NCBI RefSeq assembly: GCF_900185725.1
Contig: NZ_FYAU01000014.1
Span: 1 to 64,000 of the forward strand
Direction: 5' to 3'
Length of the DNA: 64,000 bases
Source: Stappia sp. TSB10P1A
Lineage (GTDB): Bacteria; Pseudomonadota; Alphaproteobacteria; Rhizobiales; Stappiaceae
Below the pieces are notes generated by a model. It saw only the letters and a list, made by a program, of their open reading frames with translations, had not been told where the DNA came from and ran no database searches. A program made the position numbers and the translations under genes. Each line of letters starts with the position of its first letter. Position 1 is the first letter of the stretch. Shown here one piece after another: positions 7,806 to 16,493 of this stretch.

Positions 7806-9053
7806 TCAGCGCGAGGGCGACAGGGCGGCGATGTCGATCTCCGGCGCGCGGCCGTCGACGAGATCGGCGATCACCCGGCCGGAGCCGCAGGCCATGGTCC
7901 AGCCGAGCGTGCCGTGGCCGGTGTTGAGGAACAGCCGGCCGATGCCGGAGGGGCCGACATAGGGCGGGCCGTCCGGCGTCATCGGCCGGTGGCCGCACCA
8001 GAACGTCGCCTGCGCCGGATCGGCGCTGCCGCCGAACAGATCGCCGAAGGAATGTTCGAGCGCTGCCCGCCGCGCGGCGCGCAGCGCCGTGTCGAAGCCG
8101 CCGAGCTCCGCCGTGCCGCCGACGCGGATGCGCGCGCCCAGCCGGGTGATCGCGGTCTTGTAGGTCTCGTCCATGACGGTGGAGACCGGCGCCAGCGCCT
8201 CGTCGCGGATCGGGAGGGTGAGCGAATAGCCCTTCACCGGATAGATCGGCAGCTTGATCCCGAGCGGGGCGAGGGCCGCCGGCGAATGGGCGGCGAGCGC
8301 CAGCACATAGGCATCGGCCTTGCGGGTGCCCCTTGAGGTCAGCACCTCGACGATCTCGCCGCCCTCGTGCGAAAAGCCGATGAACTGCGTGCCGAAGGAA
8401 AAGCGCACGCCGAGCTCCGCCGCCATCCCGGCAAGGCGGGTGGTGAACATCTGGCAGTCGCCGGTCTCGTCGTCCGGCAGCCGCAGGCCGCCGGCGAACT
8501 CGGCCCTGGCATGGGCGAGCGCCGGCTCTGCGGCAATGCAGCCGTCGCGGTCGAGCACTTCGCAGGGCACGCCGAACCGGCGCAGCACGTCGACATCCTT
8601 GGCGACGCCGTCGAGCTGTTTCGCGGAGCGGAAGAGCTGCAGCGTGCCGAGGCTGCGCCCGTCATAGGCGATGCCGGTCTCCTCCCGCAGGGCGCGCAGC
8701 AGGTCGCGGCTGTACTCGGCGATCGGCACCATGCGCGCCTTGTTCACCGCATAGCGCGCCGAGGTGCAGTTGCGCAGCATCCTCAGCATCCAGCCCCACA
8801 TGGCCGGATCTGCCCTGGGGCGCACCACCAGCGGGCCGTGCTTCATGGTCAGCCAGCCGAGCGCCTTGAGCGGCACGCCGGGTCCGGCCCAGGGGGCGGA
8901 ATAGCCGGGCGAGACCTGGCCGGCATTGGCGAAGCTCGTTTCCATGGCGGCCGCCTCGCGCCGCTCGATCACCTCGACCTCGTGACCGGCACGGGCAAGA
9001 TACCAGGCGGTGGTGACACCGATGACGCCGCCGCCGAGAACCAGAACTTTCAT
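7806..9053 (-). CDS. dadA: D-amino acid dehydrogenase, small-subunit/DadA family
   Basis: A 415-aa FAD-dependent dehydrogenase that deaminates D-amino acids to 2-oxo acids, passing electrons to the respiratory chain. The N-terminal dinucleotide-binding motif [10 protein letters not shown] is at once followed by the DadA-type [14 protein letters not shown]. The conserved active-site segment GFSHEG and the C-terminal [14 protein letters not shown] are present, and the length matches DadA (about 416-432). ATG 9053 is chosen because the upstream in-frame extension has no similarity. No alanine racemase lies next to it; the neighbour upstream is a TauE/SafE permease. Confidence 0.88.
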   Translation of the reverse strand: MKVLVLGGGVIGVTTAWYLARAGHEVEVIERREAAAMETSFANAGQVSPGYSAPWAGPGVPLKALGWLTMKHGPLVVRPRADPAMWGWMLRMLRNCTSARYAVNKARMVPIAEYSRDLLRALREETGIAYDGRSLGTLQLFRSAKQLDGVAKDVDVLRRFGVPCEVLDRDGCIAAEPALAHARAEFAGGLRLPDDETGDCQMFTTRLAGMAAELGVRFSFGTQFIGFSHEGGEIVEVLTSRGTRKADAYVLALAAHSPAALAPLGIKLPIYPVKGYSLTLPIRDEALAPVSTVMDETYKTAITRLGARIRVGGTAELGGFDTALRAARRAALEHSFGDLFGGSADPAQATFWCGHRPMTPDGPPYVGPSGIGRLFLNTGHGTLGWTMACGSGRVIADLVDGRAPEIDIAALSPSR

Positions 9054-9081
9054 GTTGGAACTGCCTGATGTTGCGGCGCCG

Positions 9082-9825
9082 TCAGAAGACCAGGCGCCAG
9101 AAGAAGATGACACTCATGAGCCCGCCGACGGCGATGACGATGGCCCGCACCGCCTGTCGCGGCAGCGCGCGGGCGACCGGCGCGCCGGCATAGCCGCCGA
9201 TGGTGGCGGCGACCATCATCAGGATGGCCTGCGGCCAACTGACGAGGCCGGCCGCGGCGAAGGTCGCGACCGAGATGGCGGAGAGGACGAAGGAAAGGCC
9301 GGTCTTCAGCCCGTTCATCGTGTTGAGGTCGCGCAGGCCCCACAGCGAGAACAGCGCCAGCAGCACGATGCCGAGGCCGCCGTTGAAATAGCCGCCATAG
9401 ATCGACACGAGCACGGTACCGAGCGGCCCGCCGGGCGCAAGGCGCTGCCGCTGCGCCCAGATCTGCAGCCGGTCGGCGAAGGCGAAGGTGAGGGTGGCGG
9501 CAAGCAGCAGGAAGGGGACGACGGCCGAGAACGCCTCGTTGGAGGAGACCAGCAGCAGCAAGGAGCCGAGGAACCCGCCGAGCGCCGTGACGAGGACGAC
9601 GCGCAGCAGCAGGCCGCGATCGATGGCGGCAATCTCCTTGCGGAAGCCGACGGCGCCGCCGAGATAGCCGGGAAACACGGCAACCGCGCTCGTCGCATTG
9701 GCCGCCACCACCGGCACGCCGGTATAGACGAGCGCGGGGAAGGTGAGGAAGGTGCCGCCTCCCGCGACCGTGTTGAGCATGCCGGCGGCGAAGGCCGCCG
9801 CCGCCAGCACCAGGTAATCGAGCAT
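9082..9825 (-). CDS. TauE/SafE-family (DUF81) membrane permease
   Basis: A 247-aa polytopic membrane protein of the sulfite-exporter TauE/SafE family. The two family repeats are visible: [23 protein letters not shown] at the N-terminus and [19 protein letters not shown] in the middle. About eight membrane segments are predicted. Members export sulfite, sulfoacetate or other small anions; the substrate here is unknown. It lies 28 bp upstream of dadA on the same strand, so the two are probably cotranscribed. Confidence 0.85.
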   Translation of the reverse strand: MLDYLVLAAAAFAAGMLNTVAGGGTFLTFPALVYTGVPVVAANATSAVAVFPGYLGGAVGFRKEIAAIDRGLLLRVVLVTALGGFLGSLLLLVSSNEAFSAVVPFLLLAATLTFAFADRLQIWAQRQRLAPGGPLGTVLVSIYGGYFNGGLGIVLLALFSLWGLRDLNTMNGLKTGLSFVLSAISVATFAAAGLVSWPQAILMMVAATIGGYAGAPVARALPRQAVRAIVIAVGGLMSVIFFWRLVF

Positions 9826-9854
9826 GGCTGTCGTCTCCAGATCGGACGCGGGCG

Positions 9855-10406
9855 TCAGGCCGCCGAGGGGCCGGGGTCTTCCGGCCCCTTATAGCCGCCG
9901 GCCGGCGGGCCGTCCGCGCCGGGCAGGGCGCCATGCACCAGTTTCAGCACGGGCCGGCGCCGCGCCGGCTCGGGAATCGCCTGCGGCAGGCCCTCCGGCG
10001 TCGTGCCGCCGCGCCGGGCGGCCTCCGGCTGGAAGTGGACCTTCTGCAGCAGGACCCGCTCGGGGTGTCCGGCCGCATCCGTCAGAACGAATTCCTCGCC
10101 CTCCGACAGGCCGAGCAGGGCCAGCCCGCGCCGGGTGGTGATCGGCAGGAACATCCCCATCGGCATGGACAGGTGGTCGTGCGAGATCACCCGCGTGTCG
10201 GGCGGGCGGCCGTCGACGCTGTAGGTGACGCGGCTGCTCAGGGTCGCGACCGTCTCCGGCACGTCCTCGCGGAAGACGATGGTCGCCGTCTCGAGCTTGC
10301 GCTTGAGGATCGGCACGAGAGGATCCTCGCGGCCGCGGCGGCGGTCGCGCATCACCTCGAGAATGGTGAAGTCCTTGGTGGTCAGGATGCAGGTCTCGGT
10401 GGACAT
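9855..10406 (-). CDS. Rnk-like protein with a GreA/GreB C-terminal domain
   Basis: A 183-aa protein. Residues 35-140 resemble the FKBP-like C-terminal domain of GreA/GreB and Rnk, with the element PITTRRGLALLGLSEGEEF matching the family's SPxGxALLG..GD segment. It lacks the GreA coiled coil, so it should bind RNA polymerase without inducing transcript cleavage. The Pro/Gly-rich tail (about 40 residues) is not conserved. It is a divergent paralogue of the gene at 10572-11003, with 165 bp between them. Confidence 0.7.
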   Translation of the reverse strand: MSTETCILTTKDFTILEVMRDRRRGREDPLVPILKRKLETATIVFREDVPETVATLSSRVTYSVDGRPPDTRVISHDHLSMPMGMFLPITTRRGLALLGLSEGEEFVLTDAAGHPERVLLQKVHFQPEAARRGGTTPEGLPQAIPEPARRRPVLKLVHGALPGADGPPAGGYKGPEDPGPSAA

Positions 10407-10460
10407 CGCAGGTCTCCAGCGCTCCGTCCGCGGAGCGGCAAAGGTGAAACGGATCGGAGT

Positions 10461-10491
10461 CCCCTGGCCGCTTGCGGTAGCGGCACAGGGG
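10461..10491. other. Inverted repeat between the two Rnk-like genes
   Basis: CCCCTG (10461-10466) and CAGGGG (10486-10491) enclose a second arm pair GCCGCT/AGCGGC. The structure is strong but has no T-run on either strand, so it is not a classical terminator. A shorter hairpin (CGCTCCG/CGGAGCG) lies nearer the start of the downstream gene. Confidence 0.45.
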
Positions 10492-10571
10492 TTAGGATCC
10501 TGCGATGAGACAGCCTCCGAAGATGGCCAGCCGGTCGCGTGGCTTCGGCTCTTTCGTCGACGCGGTGGCGC

Positions 10572-11003
10572 TCATGCCGGCCGCGCCTCGGCCTCGGCCA
10601 CGGCGGGGGGCTCGACGCTCTCCACGGTCAGCCGGTGGGTGCGCCCGTCGAGAGCCGTCCAGTCGATGGACTGGCCGGCGGACAGGCCGACCAAGGCGGC
10701 GCCGATCGGGGTGAGGACGGAAATCTTGCCCTCGGCGATATTGGCCTCGCCCGGGAAGACCAGCGTCACGGAGCGGTCCTCGCCGGCATCGGTGGTGAAG
10801 CGCAGCCGCGATCCCATGCGCACGACGTCGGCGGCAATGCGCCGGTCGTCGACGATGCGGGCGCGGTCGAGCTCGCTCGCCAACTGCTCGGCGACAGCGG
10901 GATTGCGGGTGGAAATGGACTCGGCAAGCCCGGACAGCCGCTCGTGGTCGGAGCGGGTCACGGTGATGGCGGGCTTGCGCCGCTTGCGGGTATCTGGAGC
11001 CAT
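10572..11003 (-). CDS. rnk: Rnk-type nucleoside diphosphate kinase regulator
   Basis: A 143-aa protein with the typical Rnk layout: a short N-terminal helical part (ITVTRSDHERLSGLAESI, then LASELDRARIV) followed by a GreA/GreB C-terminal domain (GSRLRF, PGEANIAEGKISVLTPIGAALVGLSAGQSI). Rnk binds RNA polymerase and competes with Gre factors. ATG 11003 is chosen because it has AAGGA eight bases upstream; the longer open frame from 11042 adds an unconserved stretch. It is the most upstream gene of the minus-strand set that continues to dadA. Confidence 0.85.
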   Translation of the reverse strand: MAPDTRKRRKPAITVTRSDHERLSGLAESISTRNPAVAEQLASELDRARIVDDRRIAADVVRMGSRLRFTTDAGEDRSVTLVFPGEANIAEGKISVLTPIGAALVGLSAGQSIDWTALDGRTHRLTVESVEPPAVAEAEARPA

Positions 11004-11440
11004 TCTCGGCGTCCTTGCAATGTTGTAAGGCCGCCGACGCACAAAGGCGCGCGTCGGGCGGTCTGGATCTCGTGAGGGGAAGTGTTCGCCGCCGTTATGG
11101 CCTGCTGTGTGCCCGCGAGGGGACGAGCCGGCCTATGCCCCGCGGCCGGGGCGCGACGCGACCTAGCCGGGGGTCAGTGTCCCGCGATGGGGCACACCCT
11201 GAAAACGCAAATCTGGCGCGGTGCGGTCGTGTTCATGCCCCGAAGGTCGGTGCTTGGCCGGCGAAAGTCAAGTGGTGGCTTTTGCGACCGGGCGACAGCG
11301 GGAACGGATTCGCCCGCTGGAGGGAGCGCGCCCCCCGCCCCGCCACGCCCGAAGATCACCTGACGCAGCGTCCGGTTGCAGCGGCGAACGGGACGGCGAC
11401 AGACGATTGACTCGGGCGCGCGAAACCGCTCTCTTTGACG
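11004..11440. other. Gene-free stretch upstream of the cobalamin riboswitch
   Basis: About 440 bp between divergent units. I see no supportable gene; the short open frames are overlapping high-G+C chance frames. It must hold the promoter for the Rnk gene on the minus strand and the one for btuB on the plus strand. A TTGACT at 11407-11412 is a candidate -35 for the latter, with only a weak -10 about 17 bp on. Confidence 0.5.
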
Positions 11441-11637
11441 CCGACAGAGGTTCCGGACATGTCCGGATGAAAAGGGAACACGGTGAGGCGTACCCAACAG
11501 GGACCGAAACCGTGGCTGCCCCCGCAACTGTGAACGGAGAGTGGACGTTCGAAGGCCACTGACCCCGCCGCCAAAGGCAGGGTTGGGAAGGTGAATGTCC
11601 GCGATGACCCGTGAGCCAGGAGACCTGCCCCTGTCGG
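11441..11637 (+). promoter_or_regulatory. Cobalamin (adenosylcobalamin-type) riboswitch
   Basis: Canonical conserved elements occur in order: GATGAAAAGGGAA (about 11466), the core TGGCTGCCCCCGCAACTGTG (B12 box region, about 11513-11532), GGGAAGGTG (11585-11593), GATGACCCGTGAGCCAGGAG and AGACCTGCC. The closing stem is visible: CCGACAG (11441-11447) pairs with CTGTCGG (11631-11637), continued by AGGT/ACCT. It lies about 190 nt before btuB. In proteobacteria this element represses B12 uptake genes when cobalamin is plentiful, by masking the ribosome-binding site or by termination; no clear terminator is seen in 11638-11826, so translational control is likelier. Confidence 0.96.
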
Positions 11638-11826
11638 TCACCCGATCTTCGACGCGGGGTGTGTCGAGGCGCGGCTTTCCGTTGAGGTGACACCCGAAAC
11701 CGCCTGCGCCCGCAGGCCGCCGCCTTGCGCCGTCGCGCTTGGGGGGCGTGCCTGCGTCCGCCGGCTCGTGCCGTATCGCGACGGAGCGCCGAGGGGCGTT
11801 CCGGCGCACGTCAGGGGTGTGTCTGG

Positions 11827-13815
11827 ATGAGGTTCATTTTGAGGGGCGCCTTGCGCGCCCGGCCGTTGGCTGCCGTGCTGGGGGCCGGAATGGGGGCGGC
11901 GATGATTGCCGCGCCGGGCGATGCCCGCGGTCAGGATTTTGAAGAGGAGGCGACGCAGCTCGACCGGATCGTCGTCTCGGCCGGGCGCACGCCGGTCGCC
12001 GCCGAGGCGGTGGGCCGGGCGCATACGGTGATCACGGGCGAGGAGCTGGAGACGACGCAGACGCGCTATGTCGCCGATGCGCTGCGCAAGGTGCCGGGCA
12101 TCGCCGTCTCGCGCACCGGCGGCAATGGCGGCATGACGCAGATCCGCATCCGCGGCTCGGAGGCCAACCACGTTCTGGTGCTGATCGACGGCATCGAGGT
12201 GGCGGCGACCTCCAGCGGCGAGTTCGACTTCGGCGGATTGCAGGTCGCCGATATCGAGCGGATCGAGGTGCTGCGCGGCCCGCAAAGCGCCATCTACGGC
12301 TCCAATGCCAGCTCCGGCGTCATCGCCATCACCACCAAGGGCGGCCTGCGCAACGACCTGAAGATCACCGGCCGGGCGGAAACCGGCACCGACAAGACGG
12401 TGGCCGGCCATGTCGGCGTGCGCGGCGGCGGCGAGAGATACGACATCGCCGTCTCCGGCGCCTGGCGCCAGAACGAGGGCTTCAACATCTCGCAATTCGG
12501 CTCCGAGAAGGACGGCGACCGCAACGCCACGCTGAACGGCCGCTTCAACTGGGACATCACCGACGCGCTGAGCCTCGATCTCAGCGCCCGCTATGTCGAC
12601 CGCAAGTCGGACACGGACGACCAGGACTCCGCCTGGCCGCCGACGCCGACGCCGACGGAGGGCCTCGTCATCGACACGCCCGGATACAACGCGACGAAGG
12701 AGTTCTACACCGGCGTCGGCCTGTCCTGGTCGCTGTTCGACGACCGGCTGGTGCAGAAGGCGCGGGCCAAATACACCGGGCTGGAGCGGCGCGGCTTCAA
12801 TACCGGCAGCCTGAACGGCAATGACGACCGCCGGCTGCACCTCAGCTATCAGGCGACGGTAACGGCGGCGACGCCGGACTTTCTCGATGCCGAGCACAGT
12901 CTGACCGGCGCCGTCGAATGGGAGCGCGAGCACTACAAGAACGCCTTTCCCGCCTTCGATCCCTCGCAGATCCCCGGCAAACAGCGCGACCTGACCAGCT
13001 ATGTCGCCGAGTATCGCGGCGCCTTCCTCGACACGGTGTTTCTCGGCGCGGGCCTGCGCTACGACCGCAACGACCAGTTCAAGGACACGCTGACCTACAG
13101 CGCCAGCGCCGCCTATCTGCTGCGCGAGACCGGCACGCGCTTCCATGCCTCGATCGGCACCGGCGTCACCAATCCGACCTTCTTCGAGCAGTTCGGCTTC
13201 ATCCCGGCGAGCTTCACCGGCAATCCGAACCTCAGGCCGGAGAAGAACTTCGCCTGGGACATCGGCATCGAGCAGCGGTTCTGGGACGGGCGCGCCGTCG
13301 CCGACGTGACCTATTTCAACGAGCGGCTGGAGGACGAGATCTGGACGCCCTGGGTGCCGGGTGTCGGCTCCTCGCCGGCCAATATGGCGGGCACCAGCAA
13401 GCGCCAGGGCATCGAGGTGTCGCTCGGTGTCGAACTGCTCGCCGATCTCTCCGTCAAGGGCACCTATACCTATCTCGATGCGACCGAGCCGAGCGGGCTG
13501 GAGGAGGTGCGCCGGCCCAAGCACTCGGCCTCGCTCAGCCTGGTGCGCGGCTTCGACGAGGGACGGGGAACCGTCTTTCTCGATGCGATCTTCAACGGCC
13601 GGATGAAGGACAGCGAGTTCATCAGTGCGACGCCACAGACCCGGGTGACGCTCTCCGAGTATTTCCTCGTCAATGTCGGTGCCGACTACAGGATCTCGGA
13701 GAATTTCACGGTCTATGGACGGGTCGAGAACCTGCTCGATCAGCGCTACCAGGAAGTCTACAGCTATCGGGCACAAGGATTGACCGCCTATGCGGGCATC
13801 AAGGCAAGCTTCTGA
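11827..13815 (+). CDS. btuB: TonB-dependent outer-membrane cobalamin receptor BtuB
   Basis: A 662-aa TonB-dependent receptor. A signal peptide (RPLAAVLGAGMGAAMIAAPGDA) precedes a TonB-box-like LDRIVVSAGRT. The plug domain shows IRIRGSEANHVLVLIDGIEV and VEVLRGPQSAIYGSNASSGVI-like segments (residues about 95-170), and the 22-strand barrel ends in an aromatic residue (ASF). The length matches BtuB. ATG 11827 is preferred because a signal peptide follows directly; the open frame extends back to 11725 without similarity. It is controlled by the riboswitch upstream and overlaps btuF by 26 bp. Confidence 0.92.
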   Translation: MRFILRGALRARPLAAVLGAGMGAAMIAAPGDARGQDFEEEATQLDRIVVSAGRTPVAAEAVGRAHTVITGEELETTQTRYVADALRKVPGIAVSRTGGNGGMTQIRIRGSEANHVLVLIDGIEVAATSSGEFDFGGLQVADIERIEVLRGPQSAIYGSNASSGVIAITTKGGLRNDLKITGRAETGTDKTVAGHVGVRGGGERYDIAVSGAWRQNEGFNISQFGSEKDGDRNATLNGRFNWDITDALSLDLSARYVDRKSDTDDQDSAWPPTPTPTEGLVIDTPGYNATKEFYTGVGLSWSLFDDRLVQKARAKYTGLERRGFNTGSLNGNDDRRLHLSYQATVTAATPDFLDAEHSLTGAVEWEREHYKNAFPAFDPSQIPGKQRDLTSYVAEYRGAFLDTVFLGAGLRYDRNDQFKDTLTYSASAAYLLRETGTRFHASIGTGVTNPTFFEQFGFIPASFTGNPNLRPEKNFAWDIGIEQRFWDGRAVADVTYFNERLEDEIWTPWVPGVGSSPANMAGTSKRQGIEVSLGVELLADLSVKGTYTYLDATEPSGLEEVRRPKHSASLSLVRGFDEGRGTVFLDAIFNGRMKDSEFISATPQTRVTLSEYFLVNVGADYRISENFTVYGRVENLLDQRYQEVYSYRAQGLTAYAGIKASF

Positions 13816-14713
13816 CGCAAGGCGCGGGGCGGCGGGGCGTGTCCTCGCCGTCCTGCTGGCGCTGGCGCTGGCGGTTCCGGCCCCTGCGGCTCTGGCGGCG
13901 GGCGAGGCGCCCCGGCGCGTCGTCTCGATGAACCTGTGCACCGACCAGATCGCCATGCTGGTGGCCGCGCCCGGCCAGCTCGTCTCGGTCTCGCATCTGG
14001 CGGCGAGGCCGGACGTCTCGTTGATGAGCGCTGAGGCGGCGGGGCTCGCGATCAATCACGGGCTGGCGGAGGAGATCTTCCGCCTCGACCCCGACCTGGT
14101 GGTGGCCGGCACCTATACGACGCGGGCGACGGTCAACCTGTTGCGGCGCCTGGGGCGCCGGGTGGAGGAATTCCGCCCCGAGGCGAGCTTCGCCGACATT
14201 CGCGAAAACGTCCGCCGGATGGGCGAGCTGCTGGGGCGCGAGGCTGAGGCCGCGCGGCTGATCGCCGCCTTCGATGCCGAGGCGGCGGCGCTGGCCGCCG
14301 CGCCGCCGGGCGAAGATGCGCCGGGAAAGGGGGCACCGGTGCTCGGCTCCTTCGGCGCCAACAGCTACACGTCGGGTGCCGGCACGCTGGAAAACGCCAT
14401 CGTCGGCGCGGCGGGCCTGCGCCATCTCGGCGAGGATCTGGCGATCACCGGCACGACGCGGCTGCCGCTGGAGGCCTTGGTGCTGGCCGATCCGGACTAT
14501 GTGCTGCTGTGGGAGCGTTCGCTCGGCGATCCTTCGCGGGCGGCGGACATCCTGCGCCATCCGGTGCTGGATGCGCGGTTTTCGAGCGAGCGGCGGCTTT
14601 CCGCCGACAGCCGCGCCTGGATCTGCGGCACGCCGCTGACGCTGGAGGCGGTCAAGCGGCTGCGCGCCGAGGCCAGCGGCGGGACCTCCAGGCACAGGGA
14701 GGAGGGCCGATGA
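13790..14713 (+). CDS. btuF: Cobalamin ABC transporter periplasmic binding protein, BtuF-like
   Basis: A 307-aa class III (helical-backbone) binding protein. A signal peptide with a long Ala/Leu core ends near residue 36 (ALAAGEA), followed by RVVSMNLCTDQIAMLVA, typical of BtuF and related siderophore/B12 binding proteins. It starts within the last codons of btuB and overlaps btuC by 4 bp. It delivers cobalamin to BtuC2D2 in the inner membrane. Confidence 0.87.
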   Translation: MRASRQASDARRGAAGRVLAVLLALALAVPAPAALAAGEAPRRVVSMNLCTDQIAMLVAAPGQLVSVSHLAARPDVSLMSAEAAGLAINHGLAEEIFRLDPDLVVAGTYTTRATVNLLRRLGRRVEEFRPEASFADIRENVRRMGELLGREAEAARLIAAFDAEAAALAAAPPGEDAPGKGAPVLGSFGANSYTSGAGTLENAIVGAAGLRHLGEDLAITGTTRLPLEALVLADPDYVLLWERSLGDPSRAADILRHPVLDARFSSERRLSADSRAWICGTPLTLEAVKRLRAEASGGTSRHREEGR

Positions 14714-15708
14714 GCGCGGACCGCCGCTATCCGCTGCTGCTGGCCGGCCTTGGGCTGCTGGCCGCGCTGCTGTTCCTCGCCTCGCTCGGGATCGGCCAGG
14801 TGTGGATCGATCCGATGACGCTGACGGCAGCGTTCAACGACACGGACAGCGCCGAGGCGCTGATCCTCGCCGAAATCCGCCTGCCGCGCGCGCTGCTGGG
14901 CGCGGGTATCGGCGCGATCCTCGGCCTGTCGGGGGCGGTGCTGCAGGGCTTCCTGCGCAATCCGCTGGCCGAGCCGGGCCTGCTCGGCATTTCCGCGAGT
15001 GCCTCGCTCGGCGCGGTGATCGCGATCTATGCCGGGCTGACGGCGCTGCACCCTTATGCGCTGCCGCTTTGCGCGCTGGCCGGGGCGCTGGTCGCGGTGA
15101 CCCTGGTGCAGATGCTGGTGGGGCGCTCGGGCGATATCCTGGTGATCATCCTCGCCGGTGTCGCGCTGTCCTCGCTGGCCGGGGCGCTGACCTCGCTGGC
15201 GCTGAACCTGTCGCCGAGCCCCTTTGCGGCGCTGGAAATCGTCTTCTGGATGCTCGGCTCGCTGACCGACCGCAGCCTCGTCCATGTCGGGCTGGCGCTG
15301 CCGTTCATCGCGGTCGGCGGCGTCATGCTGGCGCTGACGGGGCGGGCGCTCGATGCGCTGGCGCTGGGCTCGGATGTTGCCCGCAGCCTCGGCGTCAATC
15401 TCGACCGCACGCGGGTGCTGGCGGTGGTGGGCACCGCCATCGGCGTCGGCGGGGCGACGGCGGTGAGCGGGGCCATCGGCTTCGTCGGGCTGATCGTGCC
15501 GCATCTGCTGCGCCCGCTGGTCGGCCATCGGCCCTCGCGCCTGCTGCCGGCCAGCGCGCTGGGCGGGGCGGCCTTCCTGCTGGCCGCCGATATCGCCGTG
15601 CGGGTGGTGATGCCCGAGCGGGACCTGAAGCTCGGCGTCGTCACCGCCCTTCTCGGCGCGCCGTTCTTCCTCTGGCTGCTCATCAGCCTGCGCGGGAGGT
15701 CGGCATGA
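14710..15708 (+). CDS. btuC: Cobalamin ABC transporter permease, FecCD/BtuC family
   Basis: A 332-aa FecCD-type permease with about ten membrane segments. It contains the family motifs IRLPRALLGAGIGAILGLSGA and FLRNPLAEPGLLG near residues 55-95, and GAIGFVGLIVPHLLRPLVGH with PERDLKLGVVTALLGAPFF near the C-terminus. ATG at 14710 overlaps the btuF stop and the end overlaps btuD by ATGA. It forms the membrane channel for cobalamin. Confidence 0.93.
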   Translation: MSADRRYPLLLAGLGLLAALLFLASLGIGQVWIDPMTLTAAFNDTDSAEALILAEIRLPRALLGAGIGAILGLSGAVLQGFLRNPLAEPGLLGISASASLGAVIAIYAGLTALHPYALPLCALAGALVAVTLVQMLVGRSGDILVIILAGVALSSLAGALTSLALNLSPSPFAALEIVFWMLGSLTDRSLVHVGLALPFIAVGGVMLALTGRALDALALGSDVARSLGVNLDRTRVLAVVGTAIGVGGATAVSGAIGFVGLIVPHLLRPLVGHRPSRLLPASALGGAAFLLAADIAVRVVMPERDLKLGVVTALLGAPFFLWLLISLRGRSA

Positions 15709-16493
15709 TCCGTCTCGACTGCGACAGCGTCACCGTGCGCCGGGGCGCGCGCGAGACCTTGCGGGGGATCTCGTTTTCCTGCGACCGGCCGCAGCTCGTC
15801 GGCGTGATCGGCCCGAACGGGGCGGGCAAGTCGACCCTGATGCGGGCGATGACCGGATTGCAGGCCCATGCGGGCAGCATCCGCTGGCAGGGCTGCGAGC
15901 TGGCCGCGATGCCGGCAAGCGAGCGCGCCCGGCTGATCGGCTACATGCCGCAGGAGCGGACGGTGCACTGGCCGATGGAGTGCATCGAAGTGGTGCTGCT
16001 GGGACGGTTGCCGCATCGAGGCGGGGTCGGCGGGGCCTCGGCCGAAGACCTGCGCCAGGCCCGCGAGGCGATGGAGCGGATGGATGTGGCGGGCTTTGCC
16101 CGCCGGCCCTTCGACACGCTGTCGGGCGGCGAGCAGGCGCGGGTGCTGATCGCCCGGATGCTGGCGCAGGCCCCGCATGCCTGCATCGCCGACGAGCCGG
16201 TGAACGGCCTCGACCCGGCGCACCAGATCGCCCTGATGCAGGTGCTGGCCGACCTTGTCGCGGAAGGGCGGCCGGTCTTCGTGTCGCTGCACGACCTGAC
16301 GCTGGCGAGCCGCTGGTGCGACCGGCTGCTGCTGCTCGACGGCGGACGGCTCGTCGCCGACGGGACGCCGGGCGAGGTGCTGGACGAGAACCGCCTTGCC
16401 GGCGTCTACGGCATCCGCGCCGAACATATCGACATCGGGGGGCGGCCCTCCGTCGTCCCCAGCCACCTGATTGCCAGGGAGGGACCACGTTGA
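15705..16493 (+). CDS. btuD: Cobalamin ABC transporter ATP-binding protein, BtuD-like
   Basis: A 262-aa ATPase with Walker A GPNGAGKS at residues 36-43, signature LSGGEQARVLIARML from L139, Walker B CIADEPVNGLD with D163, and the H-loop SLHD. It belongs to the FepC/BtuD branch. It overlaps btuC by 4 bp, and its stop codon overlaps the TTG start of the following uncharacterised gene. Confidence 0.9.
   Translation: MIRLDCDSVTVRRGARETLRGISFSCDRPQLVGVIGPNGAGKSTLMRAMTGLQAHAGSIRWQGCELAAMPASERARLIGYMPQERTVHWPMECIEVVLLGRLPHRGGVGGASAEDLRQAREAMERMDVAGFARRPFDTLSGGEQARVLIARMLAQAPHACIADEPVNGLDPAHQIALMQVLADLVAEGRPVFVSLHDLTLASRWCDRLLLLDGGRLVADGTPGEVLDENRLAGVYGIRAEHIDIGGRPSVVPSHLIAREGPR

Noticed and set aside
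10461-10491. Terminator between the Rnk-like genes
   Set aside because: The hairpin is strong but lacks a T-run on both strands, so it is listed only as an inverted repeat.
11221-11562. Open frame overlapping the cobalamin riboswitch
   Set aside because: The stretch is explained base by base by conserved riboswitch elements; the translation has no similarity to known proteins.
11725-11826. N-terminal extension of btuB
   Set aside because: A signal peptide begins at the ATG at 11827, and the extension would leave it internal.
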